Below are positions 45,083 to 55,773 of a DNA stretch of 64,000 nt, one piece after another. The DNA is from Bactericera cockerelli. Lineage: Eukaryota > Arthropoda > Insecta > Hemiptera > Triozidae. Made by a program: the position numbers and the translations under genes. The stretch lies in NCBI GenBank assembly GCA_024516035.1, contig CM044958.1, positions 26,059,517 through 26,123,516 on the forward strand, read 5' to 3'. The notes below the pieces were generated by a model that saw only the letters and a list, made by a program, of their open reading frames with translations, searched no databases and had not been told where the DNA came from. The stretch's first letter is position 1. Every line of letters begins with the position of its first letter.

Positions 45083-48000
45083 CTAAACAGAGAAAAAGAA
45101 GGTTTCACCCATGAAATAATCAGAAACACGATGATTATTGAGGAAGTTTTCTAAATTTAGAACATAACCTATGACATAAATACTCACACAAGAAATAAAG
45201 AAGATTCTCGTGTTTATCATGAATCTAGCGCCGAGGGGTGACTTACAAGCAGTGTGTATCTACAGATAACATTGATTTCCCATTTTTAAAATATTTTTTA
45301 GCTTTTACATTAGAGAACAGACCTAGACCTGGGCTATTACATTTTTAGGTCGGTAATGGATTCAAATTATTTGAAAACACATAAGAAAGTACAGTACAAG
45401 AAGGGAGCGATGACCTGAAGCCCAGAAATAGTTCGCTCTTCATGAGAGTAGGTACACACAATTATTGAGAACAGATAGTGATGAAAATTATTCCGCATGC
45501 AAATTATAACTAGATATACTATAGAATTTATTGGTGTTGTAGTAGTGTTTAAGGTGCAAGGATCCTTTGGTTCAGATTCCCCCAAATGCATGAGACTCCT
45601 CATTATTTATAGTATACAAGTGCTTTATTTAAAATGTCGTGTCGGCTCGAGACAGCATGTACCCAATACGCTACCTCTTTACTAATGTTATATTTATTAC
45701 AATATTTTTTACAATTGAAAAATATACTAAATTAAATAAAACGTTGAGGAAAATGCTATGTGATAATTTTACCATATAATTATGGCACGAAGAGAACTAA
45801 TGGAATAAAGGGACTTCTAAGAACTACTTGGTGTTCGGGTAGTATAAATAAATGTACTGATATTGTGTATCTGCGTAAAACAAATTTTAAAAAGCACGAG
45901 TACATTAATAACATACTAAGATTATGACAACTAGACCTAGACAATACAATAATTCTGGTTGCTATGCAAATATAGAGCTACAAAATAGTCCCTTTGAACC
46001 TATACATTATTATTCCATTCTAGGACTTTATCACCAATATCATAATCGAATTCCTGGGTATTTCGGTAGCTAAGCGTTTGACCGAGGACGGTTGATGACT
46101 ATTATTGAGTTTGACACATACAACATATATTTGGAGATTTCTGTTTGCTTACCTGCATTTCTGTAGAAGGCATAGAGCATCTCGAACACATGAGGGTTGT
46201 AACCAGTCAACCCAGGTTTACCCAGATGATAACCCCAGTCTGAGCTGATCTCCATCACGGGATGAGACCAGAAGATATTGCGGACCTGATGAAACAAAAT
46301 AAAACCAATATTTCTCAAGATTTTTTATCGAGTGTTTTGCGGCCTTTTTAAATTCGTAGTCATTAAACACAATACTCTAGAATTATAGTAGCCTGTGTTT
46401 TTTGTTACAGATTACCCATGTCTTCCCATGAAGAGCAAGAAAGAAGAGACGATACTTTCAGTTTGGGTCAACACAAGAGCACCAAAAGTTATTCCATGTA
46501 CAACATATAAATATACTTTGTAATATTTTAATTTTTTTCATGCAGAATAAGGCTCTGGGATTCTATCAAAGAAAAGATCCTTCAAGCGCCATAGCACTGA
46601 GCAAACAGTGTCCTCAATATTTATTTATTTTATAACTCTCGCATGCCTGGGCAAAAGGGGTTAAGTAAAAAACCCAACTTTTCAGGAGAGACAAAATAAA
46701 AAAACCGCTCATACTTTGATTTTTGTATTTTTTCTTTTAGTTGAAATCTTTTAGGATTTTTCTTTCTGGGCCAAAGCGAAGCATTTTACACATTTTTTTC
46801 TATTCATTTGGTCAAGAAAACGTTTAATAATAATAATAATTAATAATGCTTTTTCTTTGTGTTATTATGTCACAATTTTAGTGGGTAGCGCAGAATCATA
46901 GGACTTTATCACTTTAATTTACAATATCTTGTATTATTTTTTTGCCTAAGATTCTGCCACTGGTCGCTGCTTCACATTAAAGCAGCTACTCATTTTTCCT
47001 CACGAGGTATGAGTGGACCCCGAACATTCAAGTACAGAGCAGAAAAAATCCTCCCCCGCTGGGAATCGAACCCAGGTCACCATGTGTGCAATGCCTAGCG
47101 CGCTAACTCGCTCTGCCACAGTGACTACTCAAGAAAACGTTTCCTTCATGTACTTTTACGACTTAAGTCTTTTGGATCTTGACTTAACTCTTTTGAACCA
47201 ATGCTTAAATCTTTTTGACCAAAATTTCAACTTGAATGATGGACTTTGGGGTTAAGTCAGACTTATATCAGAAATACCAAAAATTGATTATTTTTTTTGC
47301 AGATATGTCTTTTTTATTTTCTTTATAACTTTTTCACAGTTATGAGACTTAATTCTTTTAAACCATTGGATAGAGCTTGTTCTCCCGAATCCAACAATAC
47401 CTATATCTCAAAATGTGAAATTTCTGACTTAACCCCTTTTGCCCAGGCATACGAGAACTATTAATACCACAATTTATCGATGCGATGGTTAGATGATATT
47501 TTTAGGTGTCTAAAAAATATTCAATACCAAATTTTCTTACAGGAAAACTTCTAATTAAACACGGATTTTTATAGAAATTTTCTGAGTGCCAACTCAATCT
47601 GAAACAATCAAAATAATATACCTTTTGTGTTGAAGATAGATCCAGAGTGTTGAGTTGAAATGTACAGAAATGGAACATCTTAGCATCTGTTTGGACTAAT
47701 TGTACTGTGCACGGAGATGGGAGATCTTTCACGTCATTCTGAAAATCAATTTTTTAACAGAATATTGATCAGAATAATGGAATATGAAAACCTAACGTTA
47801 TGTTAATAAATTAGTTCACTGATGGGGTAGAGCATAGTTAGACTCTAATCGGAATGTTAAGTAGAGATCCATTAAGCCTAATAGATAAATTAACTGATTA
47901 GTCGTTCGCATAGTGCTAATTGAGGTTTACATTTTCAACAATAGATAATACTAAGAAACTAACCGACCTCAGTACCTTGATCGATAATGCGGCAGACTTG

Positions 48001-51000
48001 TAACCTGGAGGTCGGAGGTTCAAGTCTCGGTTTCACTGTAGATTTATTAAAGCTAGTTTTATTTTATTTATTTTTTTTTTTATAAACTCTTTATTAGTAG
48101 GAAGAACATATATATACAATATACAGACAAATAATGGTAAATATAAAAATAGACAGTAATAATAATATAAACAAGGAAATAAAAACAAAACAAAAAAAAC
48201 AAAATATATACATATGTCCTAACTAAAGGGCGGGGTTATTGCCTATGGCAATCTCTTCCACCCAACCCTTAGTTTGAGTAGTTGTGATATCACAAAAGTG
48301 ATTAACACAAATATGACAACTTAACTTAATAAAAAAAAAACTCTTTATTCGTATTTTGCCTTAAAAAATCGCAACGAGGCGTAATTCATAGCCTTGGGCA
48401 ATCTCTGCCATCAAACTTCATGTTCTGGTTTAAGTGCTAGTTTCACACTTGTAAAATTTTGTTTTCTTTATATTACGAGCTCTCTGATAAGTTGATTAAA
48501 TAAATAAATGGGCACAAAACGAGATTTCGGAATCAGCTGTTTAAATATTAAATTTAATGTTGATCCGGCCAACATTAAGTTCCCAATTAAAATTGTATTA
48601 ACTATGCAACGAAAATTCAAATTTTAACGGTCGAGTAGAAGCTAATCGGTCAATCGGTCTAACTATGCACTATCCTATAAGTATTATGTTGTTTTTATTC
48701 ATTTGAAAACTAACCTCAGTAGCTCGATTGATAAGGCGGAAGCGGAGGTCCGCAGTTCGAGTCCCAATTTCAGCATATTTTTAGTAAAGCAAAATTGAGT
48801 AGTTGTGATATCACATCATGATTAACACAAAGATACTCTTTTAAGCTTTTCAAAGAGCCGCGACTGCGGTGAACAGTATTATATAACTTTCCAAACCCCT
48901 ATTACTATTCATCTCTATGAAAAAACTGGCTTGAGACTTGCTCTTGTAGAAAGAACTACGAGATACTTGATAGTGATAGTAAATAAAAGGTACAAATAGA
49001 TCTTTACGTCTATAAAAATATATCTTTACATCCGCACGCTTGTACTTTTTCATAAAACACGCATAAGCACGCGTGAAAAGAACACGCTGCAAACGTGTTG
49101 TGCTATCTGGGATATGGTTGTTTTGGGAAATACTCAAATTACTGAGGATCCAAAATGATGGATTACAATTTCTAACCAAAGGTACTCTCAGATTACGAAT
49201 TTCGTCTTAATGGACTTACTCCGTACAAGTAACGCGCTTGAGCCGCCGTCATGACAAAAGCTTTGAGTAGAGATCGGGCCAGAACTTGTGAGTCGGTGAC
49301 TGGAGTGGCGAAGCTGTTCTTCACCTGGGTGTCATTGTAGTGGATGAGGGCTGTGTGCAGGTAAGGGTGCGACGCATTCGGATGCAATGCTGGAAAAACA
49401 ACCCATTATCTTATTATTACTAAAGTTATGTGACATTGTGACATAGATCTGTTTGCACATGATTCAAATTTGAAAACGGATATTACATGCTGTTATTTTT
49501 TACTATTGTATAAATTATATTATGTAAATAAATAGAATATGTATTATTAAAAGTCAGCATCATACGAGATATAAATAGATAATACTAAAAAAATCTATCT
49601 ATGGCTTTTCTTCATTTTTTAAACTCATATATTAGTTACATAAAATTTAGTTTTTGAATTCAGAAAATCAGAACCAAATTCAGCTCACTATGTCAACTGT
49701 AAGCAAAGACTCCAGGATCCCATTTCACCAACAATTGAATAAAGGGAAAAATAAAGAGAATGGTCAACAACTGTGATATAAGAGGTACACACATATCTCT
49801 GCTCAGACAAAATTGGCATTTCTTTACAGCTTTCAGGGAACTCTAGGCAATCCAGTTAATTTCTATTTTTTCGAAAGGTGAACCAGTTACCTATGTTTAA
49901 TAAAAATGCCTTCCTTTTTTTAACATTATATCTACCGGTAATTCTACCACGTTTACATTTGCACTTACGATAATAGTCATCAGTATTATAGAAATGAGTC
50001 TTTTCCATGGATATTGTAGACTTAAGTGGATGTATGTTGGGTAAATCGATAGAAGATGCACTTTGGTGATTGTCTAGAAAACTGGGCAGGGGCACATCAC
50101 CCATAACAACTTTGTCTCCACTTAATTGAAACTGTACTAGGTCTTCATCTTTCTGTACACTGAGCTGAAATCTAACAACAATTCAAATAAACTATGTATT
50201 TTTAGTAAACTAGCGGGTTACACCGCCGCTTCGCCAACCCATCAAACACACACATACAGGGTGTCCCATTGTAAACGAGACATTCTAATATCTCGAGACT
50301 AATGACGATAGAAAAAAATCTCTTCAAGGATCGTTTTCATAACTCTAAGGGTTTTACGCCAGTAGTTCTCGAGATATTTGAATTTCTTGTTTATAATGGG
50401 ACACTCTATTATGCATTTTGTGTATGGTATTTAATATAATTACTTATAAAGTTAAGACACAATGATAATTACCTGGCATCATTAAGCATAGCACGAGAAG
50501 AAATGTCCACATTTGATAGAGACTCACAGAGTTGTAGCAATTTATTTCCAATAAGGTAACTGAAAGAAAATGATAAAATTGACAAGATACTAACATCCTA
50601 GTGAGTAGGAATAGTACTAACATACTCTCATGTGGGAAGGCAGCTTTGTGAGACAAAGGCTTGGTAACTAATAAGAAATCAAATTTTTCATCAATTAGTG
50701 AAATTACCTAAACATCCTTTATTCTATGCCTGATTTGTTTTTAGTTTATTATTTCATAAGAGTCATATCTATTGTAGAGTCTGTATTGTTACCAATAAAA
50801 CTAGTTTTAATTCTAGTAAAGGTTGTAACTATCACACATGAACTTTTCAAGTATTCACGAATACTCTGATATTTAAAGTATTTTTTTATGCTGTAATTGT
50901 CTTTGGTGGGTAAAGTTTACAGCAATATTATACAAATATAAATAAATTTGAAACTAAAAGTAAATAAAAAGTACCAATTTTTATATTCCTGGTTCGTGGT

Positions 51001-52772
51001 ACTTTTCTGGTTCTACTTTTTAATCCTTGATTTTCTAAACTTACTTTTTCCTAATATCAGTTATTCCATAGTCTCGGGGTAACCTATGTGTGGGCCTCCC
51101 TTCAAGATACCTCAATGGCAGTTTTTCTTGGTATGCATCAAATACAAGGGCTGAGTAGAGAGTCCTGGAATATGAAAGAATCAAAGCAAATGCAATTGAT
51201 TATATTGATTTTTTATCACTTCAGAAAGAAACAGGCTTGACCAACAGTAGTTACTACCACAAATATTTGAAGACTTTGAAGATAAATATGTGGATTGGAT
51301 GCATCATTTAAAAAGAAGAAGACATTCGAGTACCATTCATATTAAAAATGAATCATATATACATTTGTAATATTAATAATGATATTTGTGTTATTTTTAT
51401 CTATAGTAGATACTCTTCTTTTTCAGGAGATACCAAGGGTGCATTTTACAAGATATATTATTTCATTTCTTAATTTTAATCTGTAACGAAAAAATATAAA
51501 ACTGTTAATTCACTGTCAGTTATTTACTTTTCTCTACAAGTGATGGAGAAATCATTATGCTGACTCACACATTGATGTGAAAATGAAGATATTTGATAAA
51601 AGTCTATTTGTACTTTGCCACAAAGCAGGATGGCTATTCAGTGAGAATATACTGGAGGCTTAAGCCTAAAGATTCGAAATCTTTTTCAGGAGAAGGCTGA
51701 TCTAAAAACACATACCCAAATAAACAAAGTTTTACAAAATCTCACACCCAGCTCCAAATAATTGAATAAGATATTTAAAGGTTCAACAACAGTGAATAAA
51801 GAAAGTAAAACAAGTAATACTCTTACTTTTGAACAATTTTATGAACTGTACTAGGCAAGGAAGTTTCCTCTTTCAATTTTAAAATCATCTGAGGTAAATT
51901 TTCTTCAACTTCCACAGTGTTGGTTAGAACTTTAGCTTGATTTAATCCTTCTACAAGAACATTGTTATCTCCGTATGAGAAACAAGGGATAGATTTGAAA
52001 TCAGGATGATGCTCATTCTTCTTTGGAGTGGGAGGGTTGAAAACATTAATGTAATCAAATGATCTGTGAAACAATTAAAGGTAATGCTTAATCACTCAAT
52101 GGTCTCTTAGATACATATTAATTGAACAATCAAGCTTCTTTTAATTGTTCAATGAACAGGTAATCCTCACTCTCTGAGTAGGACATTACTTTTATTTTTT
52201 CTTGTATGAACAACTGTACATATGTTCAATTTATTTTCTTTTTGTCTTTCTTATTTTCTCATAATCTGTAAATGTGGTACATATAATATGTTACTAATAA
52301 CAATTTTCACCAAATAGAGCTTTGTAAGTTAATAATAAATTTTACTTGGTCATTAAAATTTGAATTTTCTTTGCCAAGTTGAAAATTAATAGGACTTTAA
52401 ATAAATCCACCATTATCTTTATTGATGTTGGATGAACACATTACAGTCTTGATTATAATTTAATCAGAATCAATTTCAGCAAAAAATTCTGTGAACCAAC
52501 CTACCAAAGAGCTTGTAACATAATTAATACATACAGTAGAATAACATTGTTGAAATGTTGTAGTTTGGTGACATGATATTTATATTATGACATACTTACA
52601 CAACTGGTTTAGGATCTTTGACAAACTCTAAACCATTTTCATATGGAATATTGTGCTCTTCAAGAGTTTTTTTAGCATAGCTGACTCTTTTCACTTGCCA
52701 ACCCTTTAATCTCCACTGAGAACTCCTCCACCTTCCCCTGTGATGTGCTTGTAAAATCTGAGTCAGCTTCAT
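45030..52772 (-). CDS. mRpL37: mitochondrial large ribosomal subunit protein mL37 (copy A, complete, 9 coding exons)
   Basis: mL37 is a metazoan-specific protein of the mitochondrial 39S subunit, paralogous to mL65 (PDCD9/MRPS30 family). Coding exons on the minus strand: 52772-52600, 52063-51827, 51164-51045, 50559-50473, 50159-49969, 49389-49220, 47738-47622, 46285-46153, 45082-45030. Every junction has GT-AG signals and matching phase. The join encodes 426 residues, against about 423 for human MRPL37. Recognised blocks include RYLIGNKLLQLCESL-type text, AAQARYLYG followed by NDV, the conserved TDAKMFHFCTFQLNTLDL, and GLTGYNPHVFEMLYAFYRNAG near the C terminus. The N terminus is basic and free of acidic residues for the first 38 positions, as expected for a mitochondrial targeting sequence. 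An acceptor TTATTTCAG 11 bases before the ATG implies an upstream untranslated exon. A minus-strand AATAAA lies about 230 bases past the stop (near 44800). Confidence 0.93.
46153..46285 (-). CDS. mRpL37: mRpL37 copy A coding exon 8
   Basis: Encodes VRNIFWSHPVMEISSDWGYH to LYAFYRNA plus one base, with donor CAG/GTAAGC. The frame stays open 26 codons past the donor to a stop at 46070. The perfect donor and the matching exon at 45082 make splicing the better model. Confidence 0.9.
46638..47455. mobile_element. 818-bp TIR element in copy A only
   Basis: The ends read CTCGCATGCCTGGGCAAAAG and, mirrored, CTCGTATGCCTGGGCAAAAG, continuing GGGTTAAGT. A 4-bp duplication AACT lies at 46634-46637 and 47456-47459. 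Copy B has the uninterrupted site near 60318. The interior has several TTAAGTCTTTT-like repeats and carries a nested SINE with its own target duplication. No transposase. Confidence 0.8.
46826..47128 (-). mobile_element. tRNA-derived SINE (family 2) nested in the TIR element
   Basis: Perfect 14-bp flanking duplication TCAAGAAAACGTTT (46812-46825 and 47129-47142). The minus-strand head has pol III box A-like (GTGGCAGAGCGAGTTAGCGC) and box B (GGGTTCGATTCCC) sequences. The body reads GTCCACTCATACCTCGTGAGG and the tail CTACCCACTAAAATTGTGAC, then an AT-rich end. About 300 bp; a full-length reference copy for this family. Confidence 0.8.
47622..47738 (-). CDS. mRpL37: mRpL37 copy A coding exon 7
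   Basis: A 39-codon exon, phase 0 to 0, encoding NDVKDLPSPCTVQLVQ then TDAKMFHFCTFQLNTLDL. The TDG-x-x-FHF-x-x-FQLNT-x-DL pattern is the most conserved block of mL37/mL65 proteins. Confidence 0.93.
47968..48330 (+). mobile_element. SINE family 1 in copy A, split by a LINE tail
   Basis: SINE head and box B at 47968-48060, then foreign sequence, then the SINE tail GAGTAGTTGTGATATCAC at 48272-48330. In copy B the SINE is uninterrupted (60807-60960). Confidence 0.7.
48066..48262 (-). mobile_element. 5'-truncated LINE tail inserted in a SINE (copy A only)
   Basis: A T-rich left end is the minus-strand poly-A. The minus strand ends in GGGTTGGGTGGAAGAGATTG and CAATAACCCCGCCCTTTAG, matching the LINE tail at 288-463. 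TAGTTT occurs on both flanks as a short target duplication. Confidence 0.65.
48709..48835 (+). mobile_element. SINE family 1, diverged (copy A); counterpart at 61453-61540
   Basis: CTAACCTCAGTAGCTCGATTG head, GCAGTTCGAGTCCC box B and GAGTAGTTGTGATATCAC tail. The copy B version is shortened. Confidence 0.6.
49220..49389 (-). CDS. mRpL37: mRpL37 copy A coding exon 6
   Basis: A 170-bp exon after TTTTTCCAG, donor GGA/GTAAGT. It encodes LHPNASHPYLHTALIHYND through LLKAFVMTAAQARYLYG. It ends exactly where human mL37 reads RLLYG and the next exon supplies NDV. GC-rich relative to its introns. Confidence 0.92.
49969..50159 (-). CDS. mRpL37: mRpL37 copy A coding exon 5
   Basis: A 191-bp exon ending TATTATC/GTAAGTG. 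Two acceptors lie five bases apart (TTTCAG and CTCAG). Only the downstream one (exon start 50159) keeps frame with exon 4, giving SVQKDEDLVQF. The exon contains DLPNIHPLKSTISMEKTHFY, aligned with the human segment around FYPISPIIDLHECNIYD. Confidence 0.88.
50255..50408. mobile_element. 154-bp TACAGGG MITE in mRpL37 intron 4 (copy A)
   Basis: The left end TACAGGGTGTCCCATTGTAA is mirrored imperfectly by TAGAGTGTCCCATTATAA on the minus strand at 50408. It contains CTCGAGATATTTGAATT-type sequence seen in other repeats here. Confidence 0.55.
50473..50559 (-). CDS. mRpL37: mRpL37 copy A coding exon 4
   Basis: An 87-bp exon after a long pyrimidine tract (TTTTCTTTCAG) with donor AG/GTAATT. It reads YLIGNKLLQLCESL to AMLNDA, matching the human NLIQLCKS block. 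Phase 2 in and out. Confidence 0.87.
51045..51164 (-). CDS. mRpL37: mRpL37 copy A coding exon 3
   Basis: A 120-bp exon between TTCCAG and AA/GTAAGT encoding TLYSALVFDAYQEKLPLRYL to GITDIRK. It is phase 2 on both sides and its frame is required by exons 2 and 4. Confidence 0.85.
51827..52063 (-). CDS. mRpL37: mRpL37 copy A coding exon 2
   Basis: A 237-bp exon with acceptor TTTCACAG and donor AA/GTAAGAG. It encodes SFDYINVFNPPTPKK through LKEETSLPSTVHKIVQ, the region aligned with the human segment that contains [20 protein letters not shown] (here CFSYGDNNVLVEGLNQAKVLT). Phase 2 in and out. Confidence 0.88.
52600..52772 (-). CDS. mRpL37: mRpL37 copy A coding exon 1
   Basis: The exon has 57 codons plus two bases, from ATG at 52772 to donor GT/GTAAGT. 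It begins MKLTQILQAHHRGRW and is rich in Arg/Lys, consistent with a mitochondrial presequence. It ends in KDPKPV and joins exon 2 in phase 2 to complete a Val codon. The ATG is the first in frame after an apparent acceptor at 52784, so the 5' UTR is split. Confidence 0.88.
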
Positions 52773-53597
52773 GATTCAATTCTCTGAAATAATAAGTATG
52801 TATACACATTGGTAAAACAGTAAATACCTAGTTTAAACGGCAAGCATTGAAATGCAAATTTTGGACAGAATGAGATATATTTCACATTTTAATGTGCACA
52901 AAATGTAGGTAAATAAACTTGTGTGACACCACTTAAGGCTGAAAAAGTCTCAAACTTTAGCCTATAAACCATCAATAATATCATTTACTGCCAAAAATAT
53001 TGTCAGGGGGGTTATTTCAAAGTAAAATTTAGAAAATTCCAAAATTAGCCCATTTTTGTTTTTTTTGTCTGCATTTTGAGGATGACCTCAAAATTCAAAG
53101 GTTGGTTGCACAATTATTTTTTTTTGATGAACACAAAATGTGGGGAATTTAGTTGTGCACAACTTTGTTTGAACTAGAGTTGACGTTGAATACATAGGTT
53201 TGGATATATTGCAGAAAAACTAAAGCTATATCTTTCTTTTGGATATAATTTTTTTTCTAGGTTTGGTATTTCCAAATATTTCCATTTTCTTCCAAGTTTA
53301 GATTCCCCACTATTTGTGAAAAAAATGTTTAATGGTACTTTTAAAGATAAACAATGGAAAAATGAAAACTTAACCTAGAAAAAAAATGGAAGCAAGAATT
53401 TTATAAATCCATTTTGGTTAACCAAACTGGAAGAAGATTTTTCCTCTTTCAAAAGAAAAATGACATTCTTTCAGTGCATCCATTTTATTCCATTCAAAAC
53501 CACTTTGGTTAGAAAGAAACTTGCCTTGATAAATTTGTCATATTGGGTCTGAATAACTTTAATGAAAAGTTGTAATTGTAAAATTTAGGTAGTTCTA

Positions 53598-53770
53598 GCG
53601 CGGACCTCTGTGCTTGAGTTGTTAAGAGCACACCCGGAGGTTGTAAGTTTGAATCCTGGCCATAACCAAATATTCTGACCAAGTTTTTTTCTGGAATGGC
53701 ATGTGCTTAAAGTTGAAGTGCCCTGATGCGAAAGCAGTTTCGGGGCACAACTACCTCTTTTTTCGTACTA
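53598..53770 (+). mobile_element. tRNA-like SINE
   Basis: Box A-like GTGCTTGAGTTGTTAAGAG and box B GTAAGTTTGAATCCTGG, then a body ending near a T run. Confidence 0.4.
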
Positions 53771-54503
53771 AAGAGAAGGTTTGAGCTGATTTCTTGTTAA
53801 ATAAGAACTGTGTCCACTCATTCTCACTTCTCCACCGTCGCGGTCATGTCACCACAACCATCGAGTAGTACGATTTAAACTATTACTTACAACAGCTATC
53901 AGCTCTCGGGAAATTCTGGCGCCTCAGCTTTAATTTTTGTTAAAGAACACTCGTAAGTCTTGTCAAATTTCTAGTTTAAATTTAAAAATTTCTTCATCCA
54001 CCATCCACCGTTATCAAATTATTTTTTTGAAATTTGGTGCCAAAATTTTCAAATAAGTTCAATTCAAGGAGGTTAAAATTACATGAAAAGAAGCATGTGA
54101 TGTGACGTAAATTCAGCTACCTAACCGTCGCGTCGCCATAATTACTCGTATATTTAGCTTGTTTTGCGGTAGACGTAGGAATTAAATTAATTCAAGTGCT
54201 TTCTTTCTTTTCTTCCAACCGATTTGAGTAGGTTGGAAGAAAAAAGATTAGGCGACAAACTCGTATTGTAAATGTCGGTGGTTTGAGTCCCAAGTGTGGT
54301 AAATATTTAGAAAGATGAGTTAGAGATTCTTTTACGAAACAAATTAAATCTGGCATACTGAAAGAATATTTTGGAAATTCAACTGTTTTTTTTTAGTTTG
54401 GGTTTAACATCGCTTTCAACTGCATGATCATATATTATCACGACAGGGGTGTTATCCTCCATTCGCTGGAAATTCACAAACCTACTACCCACATTAACCT
54501 CAC

Positions 54504-54650
54504 CCAGTTTGGGTTCAGCCAAAATGGCAGCATCACGAAGTCTTCACCTCGCTGAACGTTGCTTAACTTCAATGATCCTACGAGAACCAGTGCATTCAAC
54601 GCGCCATCGACGCTGGCTGTTGAGGTGTTGTATAGTTCTTCGAGATTAAG
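54504..54650 (-). promoter_or_regulatory. possible mRpL37 promoter / untranslated first exon
   Basis: Coding exon 1 is preceded by a splice acceptor, so an upstream exon is expected. At 54504 the minus strand offers a good donor (CTGG/GTGAGG). The plus strand across 54521-54531 has CCAAAATGGCAGC, close to the YY1-type element often found at starts of ribosomal and mitochondrial genes. The plus-strand frame starting at that ATG (MAASRSLHLAERCL...) also looks like a targeting peptide, so a divergent gene is the alternative. Confidence 0.25.
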
Positions 54651-55689
54651 AAAACTCTTATTATTCAAGTGTTGCCAGATTCAAAGGTTTTCCGCTGATC
54701 TCAAAGGTTTTTAAGGTCGCAGCGGGAAAATCAGAGGTTTTATAATTTTAGGCTGAAAATCAAAGGTTTTCAAAGGTTTTAATAGTTTGAAGCAATATTT
54801 AAAGAATTTAACATTTATACTTTCCATTTTGTTGAAAAGTTTCAATTTCTAATAAGTACCTATCTCTTAAAATCATGAGAAAAATATGGGACCTAAATAT
54901 GTAGGGATATTTTCCTTCAAGAAGGGATTTTTTTAAAAAATAGTTGATGTTGCTATGTTCACATTGGTGAATAGACACCACACCAGATTAAACTCACTTC
55001 TCTTTTCTAAATTTAAAACAAAAACAAAAAATATTCAAATTTCAAATTCATTTTAACAAAACAAAAAGAATGATTCAATTGCATAACTCTGCTGTCATAT
55101 ATACAGCTCACAAGGACAGCACTGTCAATGAACTATCTGAAATTTTGTAGGATTAAGTACTCTGATCAATCATTAAAAAAAATGAATAAAAATAGTTTCC
55201 AGTAGTTTTATTATTGTTATTCTTGAAAAGTTGAGTAGAATTGTTGTTTTTTTTTTCCTCAGTAGGTATAGTTTTCAGTTTCCAGGTTTCCTGAAATTAA
55301 TCGATTATTGCTTGAAAAAATAATCGATTATTATTAATCGTTGTTTATATGTTCGATGCGCATCCCTAACGGCAACGTTGTGCATATTATCCCTTCAATT
55401 TAATCAGATACTTCATCCGTATTTGTCAGAGGTTTTTATTGTAAATTCAGAGGTTTTTTTCGTGGCGCTCAGCGGATTTTTTGTCTACTATCTGGCAACA
55501 CTGTAATTGTACCTATACACTTACACATGTATACGAGTACTAGACGCGTCGCGGTGCTGGTCGAGTTGGTGAAAGAAAAATATTTGCCAGTTATGTATTG
55601 GTAGTTAACTTGATACACTTCTTTTTCTCACTTAATTCTTATGGCCATCAAATACCCAAACATGTATGATTAAAGATCACAAAGTAATA

Positions 55690-55773
55690 TCGTGCATTGG
55701 TAGACAAGTGGTTATGGCGCTAGTCCCATCCAGGTAGCGTAGGGATCCGTTGGTTCGAATCCCACCCAATGCA
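55690..55773 (+). other. tRNA-like sequence (pseudogene or SINE head)
   Basis: TGCATTGG at the 5' side pairs with CCAATGCA at the 3' side. Box A-like AGACAAGTGGTTATGGCG and box B TTGGTTCGAATCCCA are present, with a long variable arm as in Leu/Ser tRNAs. The T stem has one mismatch and the anticodon loop is too long (CGCTA/TAGCG enclosing 12 bases), so a working tRNA is unlikely. Confidence 0.35.

Noticed and set aside
46070..46152. Read-through C terminus of mRpL37 exon 8 (KQTEISKYMLYV...)
   Set aside because: A perfect CAG/GTAAGC donor and a phase-matched terminal exon at 45082-45030 give the expected length. The read-through segment is intron.
46408..46600. Plus-strand exon-like segments within mRpL37 intron 7 (acceptor TTTTGTTACAG, then CATGTCTTCCCATG...)
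   Set aside because: No recognisable protein. Differences between the two copies alter residues in the MSSHEEQER frame, and neighbouring exons are lacking. Probably chance.
54525..54649. Plus-strand ORF MAASRSLHLAERCL... as first exon of a mitochondrial gene
   Set aside because: The composition is suggestive, but no downstream exon or clean donor is visible. The region may equally be the mRpL37 5' exon on the other strand.
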